Below, one piece after another: positions 39,901 through 50,901 of a DNA stretch of 64,000 bases. Every line of letters starts with the position of its first letter. The stretch's first letter is position 1. This stretch comes from Nymphaea colorata. Its lineage: Eukaryota > Streptophyta > Magnoliopsida > Nymphaeales > Nymphaeaceae. Made by a program: the position numbers and the translations under genes. Under the pieces are notes generated by a model. It was given only the letters and a program-made list of their open reading frames with translations. It ran no database searches and was not told the DNA's origin. The stretch spans positions 7,390,972-7,454,971 of the forward strand of contig NC_045146.1 in assembly GCF_008831285.2 (NCBI RefSeq), read 5' to 3'.

Positions 39901-42900
39901 TGACTATAGATGTTTCAGACTCAAATGGTTCTAAACTTTCAGCATCCAGGTCAACTTCCTGTAGAAAGAAGAAAATACAAGGATCTCGTTAAAAAAAGAA
40001 AAGTATGACAACAAAGATGCACATGATGTGGTAGGTTCCCAGTGTCTGTCACCTAGTTAGGCCTGCAGACCATTTGACACCCCAGTCCCCAAGCTATCCA
40101 AAAAGAACAACAATGACAAATGTGCCTTCGAGAGTATTTAGAACACATCTTAAAAGTAAATGGCCGGTTCCATTATCTATCAATAGAAGCAAAGCCAAGT
40201 GGAAAAAAAGTAGTCTGAATGAACAAACCAGAAAATTAATAAATGAAGCATCATTCAAGATAAAAATAGCAGAAACTTTGATGACCCTGAAGAAAAGGAA
40301 GACCGAAGGTTAAGCCCAACATGGATCATAGATATAAAACTAAAAGCCCAATCAATTCAGACAAGAAACTCAAAAGAAGAACAAGCATTTAAGTTTCTAA
40401 TGACATTTGATTAGTCGTCTAAAGTATACATGACAAAGCAAGACGATATTTAAGTAACATTTGATTGGTGGGACAAAATGTAAATGACTAACCGAGATCA
40501 CAGCTGACTGTGATATGCAAGTTGTGACAGTTATGTGGCATGCAAATCGCAAATTGATTGCTAAAATCAAAAGTGGTAATGCTTTACTAAAAACATGTCC
40601 AGAAGGAATAACCATTGGGCTAGCTGCAATCTCAATTGAAGCAGATTATAGTGTGACCCCTCATCTATATTGGGAAACTAATTGACAGGTCATATAACTG
40701 AACAACTTTGATAGCCACTATGATGGGGATGAACTATATTTTAAATCCATCTTTTCAATGCTAATTTGATGCATCACACAATCAGACAAATAGAATAGTG
40801 TTAGGAACGAGGCTCTCTCACTCTCTCTCTTCCGACATCAAGAGAAGAAAACCAAAGAAGAGAAGGAAGAAAACACAAGGACCTTACGCGGTTCGCAGAC
40901 AAAGTTCTCCAATGTCCACGGCCACACAGAGCTTTCACTACCAAGCTCCCAGCACCCCGTCCACCCCAAAAAAAAAAATTACATGAATGCGCTTACAAAA
41001 GAGTTTGTGAAAATTAGGGAAGCCTATTAAGTATGGATTAGGCTCCACACTCCAACAAATAGTGCCTGAGATGAAAGCTGAAAAATTGACCTTTTCCCAG
41101 AAAAAAAATGGACAAACAACAAAAGGTCATATTCCTTACCCTGCCAGTCCAGCCACCAAGCCACCGGCTTTTGAAAGGCTGCATTGACATTGACTTCTCT
41201 GAGTGTGTTTCTGAAATTACCAAAAAAAAAAAATATGATTATCCTACAATCTTTAGGCAAGGTAAACCCTCAAGAAAGAACAGTGAGAAATTTACCACCA
41301 GTTTCTACGCCAAATGCTTTACATTCTTTGAACTGAATTGGTCCCCAGCTTTTCGTATTGAAATCAAGTTCCTGAAGAACACCAAAATAAATACATGCTC
41401 TCAAAGCTAGATGATAGTAAGTCATCTATAATGTAGAATATGCAAGATGCTTTAACACAATTGGAGACAGTTGAATGACTTAAGTTATAGATAGAGGGAA
41501 AGAGAGAGAAGCTCCACTGCTCCGGTGACAGTTCGAAACTTGCCAACAAAAAACCATCTTGTTGGTAAATGAACACAGTATGAAGCCAGCTGAATATAGC
41601 CTGGAGACTTTTATGACAAGATTCAACAATAATAAATCATGCTAAACGTATGGACCAAAATGTTTTTATCATTTTTCTTGCAAAAATAAAATGAACGAGA
41701 AAAAATTTAAATATATAATACAAAGAGGCCTTTCAAAATCTAGGATAAATATTAGGATAACAACCCGATTTTTTTGCTTATGGCAATATTTCTGGCCATA
41801 AATTGGTAATATTACCATATCCTAATTTCAGAAATATTGATAATGTTGGTGATTATCAAGTGCTTCAAACAAGCTCTCAATAAAAAAAGGAGAAAGAAAA
41901 AATGCTTTCAGATTTTGACCTGCAGAGAAAATGGACAACATAGCCAACATCTCACTTTATTGGAAAAAAGGAAAAGAAAAAAGACACACTTACATGGTAT
42001 CCTACAAAGTGAAACTGAAAGCAGAAGATTCAGACGGAGCCTCCTCAAAGAGAGTTAAGCAAGTTGTTTTGACCTACTTAAAATGAAACTGTTATATTAC
42101 CTCAGATCCTTTAAAGTGCTCGGTGATACTTTTTGCAACTTCAGATGTGGTTATGACAAGTAACTCATGCTGTCTTATGGAAGCAGTCTCTGCTGAGTTC
42201 CTCTCACTGAATGTCCCAACTGGATCAGCAGCTTGAACTTCCAGATGTTGCTCATTTGCAACATAAACACTACAGGATCCTGCAACATGTGTGGCAACTG
42301 AACATGGATATTGGATGCACTCCTCTGCAAGACATGTCCGAGATTTTTCAGCTGTTATTTGGTAATTATCAACATTTTTCCCCATCTTTTTTGTCAGCAA
42401 AGAGTAATGTTCACAAGCTCCAACTTTAAGATCAGCAGCTTGATTGAGCTGCATACAGCATGAATTAGTCTTGACAATACCTTTGATTGGAGATAAACCT
42501 ACATCAGAAAAAGCATCTACCATAGCTTCCTCATCCAAATCAGATAGGGAGTCCACTTCCTCAACTTCCTCAGAGGAAATGAGAGAAACATCGGCATTAC
42601 TAACACATGCCTGAATCCTTGCTTCCTTGACCTTTAGGGCAATTTCAAGAACAGCTGAAGCAGCGCAAGCTTCAGAAGGCAAAGACGTGCACACCATATC
42701 AGAGATTGCGAGTGCTTCGGATGCTACAATAGATAACTCAATGGCACTATCAACATCAGCATTTTCAAGGAAGCCAATACTGAAATTTCTTCCTTCGCAG
42801 TTATTGTTGTCTGGTTCTGGGCAAGTATGATACTTCTGCATATTAGTTACTTGTGCCTCACTACTTGCCATGGGGTCTGTGTTTCTTAGCTTATCACATG

Positions 42901-45900
42901 GACCCTCAAGATTCTTGACTACTAAACAACCAGGTGTAAATTTAGGGTGCACCGTTCCTCTTGACGAGAGACTTGCTCCATAACTTTCATAATATTGATT
43001 CAAGGAATGTTCAGAAACATCTGAGGAAAGGTGTAGTTGGAAAGGCTGCACCTGTTAGGTAAACATACTATTTCAATGCAGCATATACCAAATATTCATA
43101 TTATGTACTCACACTAATAAACATTTTTAAATTTCACTAATTTTTGGTGGGTTAACACATTTGCAGTTTCACTTTTCTCCTGACAATTCCATTAGGTTGT
43201 GTTCCTCATAGATCATTACTATCAAAGGTACATAGGACTATTCTTTGACCACCAACAATGCAAAAAAAAAATACTACAAAATACAAATATTTCTACAAGC
43301 CAGCTGAAATAACCTTAGTGATAGCAATTAATATTAAGCATCAGCTAACTACTTCACAAGGGAAACTAGAATGGGTTATGGACATTTGTGATGCCATCTA
43401 AAACCGAATATCTGACTACAATTTAGTGTTGTTAAATGCATTTCTCTATTTCATTTTGTCAGAGAAAGTGTTCAAGAGCTTCTATTCTAGATTTAATACC
43501 CGAGTCTCAACTCGACAGACTCTAATCTGCCTATGGAAGTGCCTAAACAATGTGCTAGGGATTCTATTTCGAGGATAGAATTCAGTTGTAAATCATGCAA
43601 TCCAAATGTTTCTTTCCACCAAGTACACTAACATCAAATACATTGCGTCATGAGACAAGCATGCATCTACTCGTTTGCATTTATTGTTTTGCCATACTTC
43701 AGTTATAAAGGAAGGGCATAGAATAGATTAAATCTCTAAAGAGCTCAGCTTGCAGATGAAGGTAAATCATATGATCATAGTTGAATGAAAGAGAATGAAA
43801 AATTGACACCAATATACAGTTAGACAGAGAACAAAAATTGTCCTGAAGGTAGGTAAAAACTGAAATCAATGCAAACAAAAGTAAAAAGGAAACAAAAAAA
43901 GTACAAAAAGATCACGCAGTCATAAAGTATACAATAAAAGAGCATGTCAAACAGGAGGAAGAAAGAACAACCAAGTACTAAATAACAGAAAACATACACA
44001 TATAAAAGCAAACGTACACTTTCTTTGGATAGACTATTTCCAACAGAGCAAATGTCGTCTCCTGATAAAAACAATTCAAAATTGTTGTTTGCAGCACCTT
44101 CTCTTATGGGTTCTTGTCCATCACCCAATGTCTCTGGAGGCCATTCAACATTCTAATGATGATAAGAATATTTTGTTAATGTATGCTTCAAATGAGATCA
44201 TTCAACAGAGAATGCTCATAAGCAAGCCAAAGGAAATATCCTTCTGCACATATGACATGTTTTTTGACAGTCTCATGTTACTGAAACAATCTTTTGAAAA
44301 TGACTCAAATTACTGAAATTAACATGAGCTTGAAATTCTGAATGCTCATAACAATTTATTGATGGGACAGATAAGAACCATCAAAGACTAATTAAGAGTA
44401 TAGACCATACATTTGTTGGTTGCGGAAAACTATCAGCCCCTCTAGCTTGCTGACTCAAAGATGAAACCCTGCATGATTGAAGCCAAACTGGAACCCATGC
44501 TGTGTCCTATAAAGATATGTCAAAAACATCAAAACTCAAGACAACTCATCATTTCATACTAGCAACAGGAGCATTTACTAAAAACTTTATATTGTTACAC
44601 ATATCCTTGTTCTACTTAAGAGAAGCACATACCAGGACAAAAACTGCATGGATTGACATGATGGTCAAGTAGATAAAGTTGCACAATTGAACTAAGGGTT
44701 TCTAGTCTATAAGGCAATGGTTATAAGTTAGACAAAGTAAGATAAATGTGGGTGGCAAGTGAAAAAGATAAAGGACATGTATGCATCTATTCTCCATCAT
44801 CTAAACATTCACACATAAGACACAGATGGCCATCTTATGTGCAACAAATTTCATGAATTTTCCTTCTTGTTGGTAAAAATGATCAAGGGCACCTTGGATT
44901 CAAGCTAGAGCTTTTAGGACTCAGCCCAGCTAAGCCTATCTGAGCTCAAACAGGGCTCAATGTCGACCCCGTACCCACGTTTCCCCACTTAGTCAATGAC
45001 AAAACTGGCCTTGTCACTGAAACTTGGCTCTATGGATTGCTGGTGCCCTATGTGACACGGACACGGCAATCTGGGTCAAGCACCGGTGTCGACACGCCGA
45101 CACGCGGATCCCGACACTACTGGATACGTTTTGGATCGAGTCTGGGTCAGACCTGATCCAAACTACCTTTCATAACCCGATTTCTGTTTTAACCCTCGAC
45201 GACTTACGCTTTACCCTTTACCTTCGACGACCTCGACGACTTGCGGCGACAGCAGTTCGGCAATGACGGGCGACGGCAACGAGCTCCGGCGATCGACGAC
45301 GACATTTGGTGGCGTCCGGCGGTAGCCGGCGACAAACAGGTAAGTTTTTTTTTTTTTTCTTTTCGATATTAGAAGTTAGGGTTTCATGCTTCATTTGGGT
45401 TTTTTTAGTTTAGGGTTTTTCTTGCCAATTTGGGGATGTTTTCGTTTAAAGATTGGACGGTTAATGATCTTATTCTTCAATGCTATGTGCAATATTTTCT
45501 TTTTTTGTTTGATTTGGGGATTTTGCCGATTTGGGGATTTTGCCTTCGTGTTTGTATTCTTTATACTGTCAATTTATACTGTCATGTTTATACTGTCAGT
45601 TTGTTGGATTTGGCCGATTTGGGATTTTGCCTATGTGCGATATTTTGGCAGATTTGGGGATTTGGCCGATTTGGGGATTTTGTCTATGTGTGATATTTTC
45701 TTGCAGATTTATCCAGAAATAAATCTGTGACTGCATGTTTATACTGTCAGTTTGTTGTATTTTTTTATTTCATAAATTTTATGTTCATTATATGTTTTTT
45801 GCATCTTTTTATTATGTTTAATGTAGTAGAACTTTCTTTCTTATGAGTTATGAGTATGACTTATGAGATTGGTGATGAAAAAACAATGTTTTGTATGAGA

Positions 45901-47740
45901 TTCTCATGTTTTTTTTTATTATCATTAATTTTTTTGAATATAATATTTGCCGTGTCCGCGTATCCTAAAATTTTAAAAACTGCCGTGTCCCCGTACCCGT
46001 ATCCGTGTGACATAGCTGGTGCCCCACTTGGGTTGCTCTCAGCCGGTTGTTAAACCAATTGTTATCTCATCTCAATGCAGCTTCGGAATTGGGAAAGACT
46101 GTGGCCACAATTACAAAAACTTGGCATCATCTATATCTTTACTCCGATACACACGAGACCAGATAACTACTGCACAGCATATGGTCCACTTCCCCTGTCT
46201 ACAAGCTTCTCCATTAACCAACATCACACAAACAACATGCCCCTACTCATGCAGTTTGCCATTCTACAAATTTGGATTCAACATGGCAAACATAGCTCTC
46301 AGATCTGAAATTGAAATTATGAAACTCAAGTGCGAAATTCAATGTCATAAAAATCAAACATCCAAATTTTCAGTCTATTGGATATCTCCAATATTTGTTG
46401 AAAACTTTCAACCAGTTATTAATTCAACATAGTGAACTGCATGACAATTCGACAGTTCTCAACCTCTCACCAATGTTTGAGTCAAGCCCCATGCCCAATT
46501 TTTAACAACTGTAAAAGTGACAGATAACAATCACTAAATTGGTGTAGCCTCTGATATAGCTGGACCAAGATAGTCTAGTCCTTGTGGTACTACATAGGTC
46601 AACTGCAGGGCTTGCTTGGTGTAGGTTCTGATCACACAGTTCACAACTCCCATCCAATTTGGCCTATCCCTTTTGACAATAGATAGTAGACTTTCTGTCA
46701 ATGTGAAAAGCCATTACATGTTTAAAATTTCCTTAGATAAATTGAGTAACTGCTCTCCGGAGTAATCCAAGCATTTGTTTCTGCTTCTAGCAAAAGGCAG
46801 GGGTATGAAAGAAACAAATTTCTTTATATTATATAAATTTCTGGTATCTGCATTGAACAAATATAGATGTAATGCTAGCACCTAAAAATAGATATCCCCT
46901 TGGTTTCAAAACAGGTTTATATGTTCAGTTCTAACTTCTAAGCAATATTTCTTGAGTGATGGTCTTGAGAAGTCCGAGCATGAAATCTACCATAGACAAT
47001 ATCCAATTTATTAGTGTCCACTCCTGACCAAATTCTCAAAAATAGCAAATTTTTTGCATTCTGATGTTCTACTAATTACTTGATGCCCAGTTTTCCAATA
47101 ACGTGTGGAATGAGAAATTCTGACAATGCATGAGGGAGCTTTGATCATTAAAAAGACCAAAATCTCAACTGAAAACCAAATTTCTATTAAATTTGACTAA
47201 TCAACATCAAAACCCTTAAATTGCAATGCATATTTCTCTTATACAGCCAAAATACGAGCATATTTTGCCATAATTCCCAAATCAAACGCAAAAAACACTT
47301 TACTATTTCTTGTTCATCTAGGCAAACACTGCAAAACCAATTCCTCTAGTATGATAATTTCATAATATTTATTTATTATATTTTTCTTTTATGCTTTATC
47401 AAACCTAACCGTAGATATCAATGAAATACATGACTACATACTAAAAGCAAAACACATATAACTACCTCAATCATTCAAAGCGTATCACATATTTATACAT
47501 TGAGATTCTAAACTCCATGGTAGATTGAGTGTATTTAGCTCTAAACTACCAAACATCAGTTTTAAATTTCTTGACCCAGTGACTCAACCCAGCTATTACT
47601 TCTCCACCTTGCTGGAAATCAACTCAACTATCTCTCACATAAAGTATGTAGAAAGCCAGTTAAGGTAGATACAGCTACCACTTAGTTGATGATTGCCTAT
47701 TTTTTTTAAATGTGTGACCTTCACCCCTATTCTTGATCTA

Positions 47741-47816
<76 letters not shown>

Positions 47817-50800
47817 ATATATATATGTATGTATATATAATCCGAAAGCACTGGATATTTCCAGCCTCCAATCTATACTATTCCCCTTCTAATTCTTATT
47901 GAAACGGCAGCCTAATGGCCATTAAGGTTACCCTTAGCGGTGCATTACACAAAACTGAAAAATTCTAACTCCAACTAGAAGTAACATTTAACTGTCGCAT
48001 GGCTCTCTTTTTTAAATCTCTTTTCAACCTTTCATTATTTTCATTGTGCATAAATGAACTAATATAACAAATGTTGGATTTGAATCCATTTCTATTTGGG
48101 AGGATCCATTTCTTTTTTGTTACTTCTGTTATAAAGTCTCAACTAGGAGGTCTACTTCTGTCTGTATTTTGAGCTATAAATAGGCATGTATATTTCATTG
48201 TTTGTTTGATGGTGAAAATTTATTTTAGAAGTTTCTTTACATGATAATACATGTGTGAGAAAGAGAAGAGTTCTTTCATCAGCAAGAGAACAAAGAAGGG
48301 GTTTTGCACACAAATAGAAAGTGATTCCTAAAGTTCGAAAGTTTGAGAAGACTTTTACTACAAAATTTTGTACCGTGGATTTGCTGGATAGTATTCCAGT
48401 TTTCCACCCTTTTTTAGGAGAAAACTTTCCACTAAATCAATGTATTCTTTCTTTTGTTTGACATTTTGTGTTTTTCCATGTCTACTTAATCATTTGTGAG
48501 GTGATTGTAATGGTGGTGGCATAAGGTTTGATATTTATGAGAGTATATCTACACATGCATTTGTTGAATTTCTTAAGCAATCCATAAAGGAAAACCTTCT
48601 GCATTTTTGGGTTTCTTCCCAACAAGTAACATTTTGATATTATTTGTGTTGATTTTTGTGTGAATTAAGATGAGAACTACAGCACAAAAGATGATTAATC
48701 TCAATGAAATGCATCAGCAAGGGTGAAAGGATAATGTGAATGACTTTCTTTATATCAGAGACTTGTAGTTGTAGGCATAGCCACAAATATTGTTTTTGGG
48801 TTTTAAACTACAAAGTTTTCACGTGTACAATACAACTAGATTGTTTTTTTGGGAAAAGAACGGAAAAAAGAGCAAGTTTTGAAAAATAAAAAAAAATATT
48901 TAAAAAATGGAAAAAATAAAATAGATGGAAAACTAATAAAATGACAAAAAAAATAACTAGATAAGCAACAGATCTGATAAGATGTTGGATCTAATCTGAT
49001 CCAGATCCAACATGTCTATTGATTCCGATCCAACACGTCTAACCATGTCTGAACGCATTTATCTAGGCAGGGTTATGGTTGTAATTTTTGTAATTATTTT
49101 ATTCTAGACTCTAGGTTATTGTGTTGCTTCACTCTAGGCTCTAGATTATTGTGATTGTTTCATTCTAGATTCTTGTAAAATGTGTAGAGGAATCGCTATA
49201 TAAATGGGTTGTGTGAGAATGTAAAATCACACCTCCCTTCCTTATTTCTCTTTTCTTGTTCCCTCTCTTATCTTTCCTTTGCTGAATCTAAACGTGGGTT
49301 ATACTTCGACACCCAAAATCTTACAAGATCTTCCCCAAAGCCCAAAATAAAAGTAGGCATTGCCTATCAAGCCTTCCCCACAGCTCAAAATAAGTTGACC
49401 TCTTTTTTTAAAAGGTGATCCAGTTTTAACATTATAAGTTTAAATATTATACACCAAGCAAAAAATACGCAAAAAGAATGCATTATTTCATTTTGTTATT
49501 TTTTTTTCAAAAAGACACGTTTTAAACATGTTTTTTCGGGGAAGGCTAATGTAATGTTTTAAACGCTTTTTTTTTTTTTTGGAACATACATGTTTTCTGT
49601 TGCTATGCTTGGGAGATAAACCTGCAACCACTTTATATGATGATTGAAGTAAATTTCATGAGAAGGTCAATGCAAGTATGCAACTATCATGCAATGGTTG
49701 GATGATGTGATTTCACTATGTTTTATAGATACAATTACATGATCCGTATGAGAGAAAAACGAATATAAGCAAGATATTTTTCTCCAACCAGTGAATATGG
49801 AGTTCAACAAAGGATATTCGATGGCAGAGCTTTTCAATAAAAGTAAAACTGTAAAATGTTGTAAACTAATTAGCGTCAATGAAAATGGCAGTCTGATTGC
49901 AAACTACTTTGTTGCCTCATTTCCTATAAACTTACCAGGCAGCGATCAACAACACTTAACTTAGGCAACACGAAGGGAGGAAAATAAAAAAAAAAAATTA
50001 AAAAACATAAAAGCAAAGCAATTTTGTAGTCCTAGCAAGAGGTATCCACATGTTTCATGCTCAACCATAGTTTTATCTCACGTATCCGTATTCCATCTGC
50101 CCGTCATTTTATTCCTCAACTAACATAGTTGAAGACCAGGTTTAGGGATCATGGACTCGTAACTGATTTGGCGATGTCATGATCATGCAAAAGGTCAAAA
50201 AGTCAAGAAACCAAATGGTATGCAGGTTTATTATTAATGGAGTGTCAAAGAAAAAACAGAGGACTCAGCAATTGCGTTCAAAATGGCAGCTGCCAAGTCG
50301 CTCATAGATGTGTGGGTTGTAGAATCGATGTGTATGTATATGCTTATCACTTTAATTTACAACGTACGAACTTAATCATTTTCATAATAACAAAGTTCTT
50401 GACTGGTACAGAAGGCATAGGATCACCCAAAACCTGACTGGTATAAAAAGCATAACATCAGAAAATGTGAGCTTGTCTTATGAGCCCATACGTGCTTTCT
50501 CAGAAGATCCATTAAATTTTGAGAACAACCAAATATTGATACATGCATTCCAAGAGTGGAACTAATATCTTTATTGCCCATAAAAAACGAGATATCCAGA
50601 ATAGAAAAAGGCAAAATTAATCGATAAGCAAATTGAACACCTTTAATGCTGTAATCGGTGTCCTCAAGATCGCACTTGGAAAAAAAAAATCCTTAAAAAC
50701 GGGAGAGAAAAAGCTCAAGAAAGTTTTTAGACGCAGAGCCAGACGAAACCGGAGAGAAAAGAGAAATGAAGATCACTCGAACAGAGAAATCATTTAATAT

Positions 50801-50901
50801 CTTGTAAACAGTAGAAGCTCCGTCTGGCGCTGCTGAAAATAGCGATGGGTTTCGCTACGTACCTCCGAGAATTGGGGTGGACGGTAGCCGTTCTCTTCCA
50901 T
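35475..50901 (-). CDS. Tandem-BRCT DNA-damage-response protein (At3g21480-like), 14 coding exons
   Basis: Coding exons in transcript order are 50901-50863, 44506-44411, 44152-44018, 43051-42101, 41371-41296, 41210-41140, 39958-39865, 39785-39715, 39553-38335, 38205-37913, 37213-37107, 36246-36111, 35849-35697 and 35603-35475. All introns are GT-AG and phase-consistent, giving 1189 residues. The N-terminus MEENGYRPPQFSE joins DTAWVPVWLQ. A long acidic/Ser-rich, poorly structured middle carries short conserved patches: KSRWLGGWTGR at about 446-456, VTPPWVQDPGDHT and GETSFLSES. Basic clusters (KRRNRK-like and KKVRFAEDED) suit nuclear import. The C-terminus has two BRCT repeats. The first runs about 957-1050 (GLEFMLTGFTRNEKQELEVL, HGGVV, then LLKVEWLIDSI). 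The second runs about 1075-1170 (GVGIMLYGKASF, HGGGRVF, SANWITGSLL). Paired BRCTs bind phosphoserine peptides in damage signalling. The exact partner is unknown. Confidence 0.92.
36939..36968. repeat. (CA)n microsatellite in BRCT-gene intron 11
   Basis: A clean CA run of 15 units lies between exon 11 and exon 12 of the minus-strand BRCT gene. It is preceded by an AT/GCATATAC stretch. Confidence 0.9.
40799..41057 (+). mobile_element. Solo LTR (TRIM-like) with 5-bp target duplication, in BRCT-gene intron 6
   Basis: The 259-bp element begins TGTTAGGAACGAGG and ends CACACTCCAACA, with the TG...CA termini of LTRs. AATAG is repeated exactly on both sides (40794-40798 and 41058-41062). The interior carries TTACGCGGTTCGCAGACAAA and AATGTCCACGGCC, resembling the TTACGTGGTTCGG/GTCCACGG text common in plant TRIM and small copia LTRs. 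There is no internal region or second LTR, so it is the product of LTR-LTR recombination or a solo insertion. The orientation is taken from the motif and is antisense to the host gene. Confidence 0.85.
45049..46014. mobile_element. MULE-like DNA transposon with 10-bp target duplication and gene-like interior
   Basis: The left end TATGTGACACGGACACGG and the reverse complement of the right end, TATGTCACACGGATACGG, match at 16 of 18 positions. GCTGGTGCCC is duplicated exactly outside both ends (45039-45048 and 46015-46024). A 9-11-bp duplication fits Mutator-like elements. The left interior is very GC-rich (CGACGACTTGCGGCGACAGC) and stops at a strong donor CAG|GTAAGT (45340). It is followed by a T-rich, GATTTGGGGATTTTGCC-repeating stretch to an acceptor TTGCAG at 45706. 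This exon-intron-exon look suggests captured host DNA (Pack-MULE-like). No transposase is encoded. Confidence 0.75.
45515..45700. repeat. GATTTGGGGATTTTGCC minisatellite inside the MULE-like element
   Basis: Five to six imperfect copies of (CC)GATTTGGGGATTTTG lie between the splice-like donor and acceptor of the element. They are spaced irregularly, some with TATGTG(C/T)GATATTTT inserts. Confidence 0.7.
47745..47840. repeat. Compound (AT)n/(ATGT)n microsatellite
   Basis: AT runs alternate with ATGTATGT blocks three times over about 95 bases, in intron 1 of the BRCT gene. Confidence 0.9.
48072..48790 (+). mobile_element. Truncated Ty1/copia element: 5' LTR, degraded primer site and gag start
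   Basis: The LTR spans 48072-48624, beginning TGTTGGATTTG and ending CTTCCCAACA. Its TATA-like AGCTATAAATAGGC is near 48172. After AGTAACATT, TGATATTATTTG at 48636-48647 may be a decayed initiator-Met tRNA primer site (copia norm TGGTATCAGAGC). A gag start follows at 48671 with KMINLNE, as in the KLISLNGTNY motif of copia gag, then several stops. The coding region breaks off near 48790 and no pol or 3' LTR follows. It is inserted antisense to the BRCT gene. Confidence 0.65.
48983..49431 (+). mobile_element. Probable second copia-type LTR
   Basis: It begins TGTTGGATCTAATC and ends TTTTAACA. It carries CTATATAAATGGG (TATA-like, near 49196) followed by a C/T-rich leader, and two near-copies of ATTCTAGACTCTAGGTTATT-like text at 49100-49175. 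The flanking 5-mers do not match, so the ends are tentative. Confidence 0.4.

Larger units (their letters stand above)
44507..50862 (-). other. 6.36-kb first intron of the BRCT gene, expanded by mobile elements
   Basis: The intron separates a 39-base first coding exon (GAG|GTACGT donor) from exon 2 (TATAG|GACACA acceptor). It contains the MULE-like element at 45049-46014, AT/TGTA repeats at 47745-47840, a truncated copia at 48072-48790 and an LTR-like block at 48983-49431. The remaining stretches, 46025-47740 and 49432-50860, are AT-rich with no recognised feature. Confidence 0.8.

Noticed and set aside
46019-46432. 137-residue plus-strand frame in BRCT intron 1
   Set aside because: No domain, starts inside the target duplication of a transposon, and is not continuous with any splice-linked exon.
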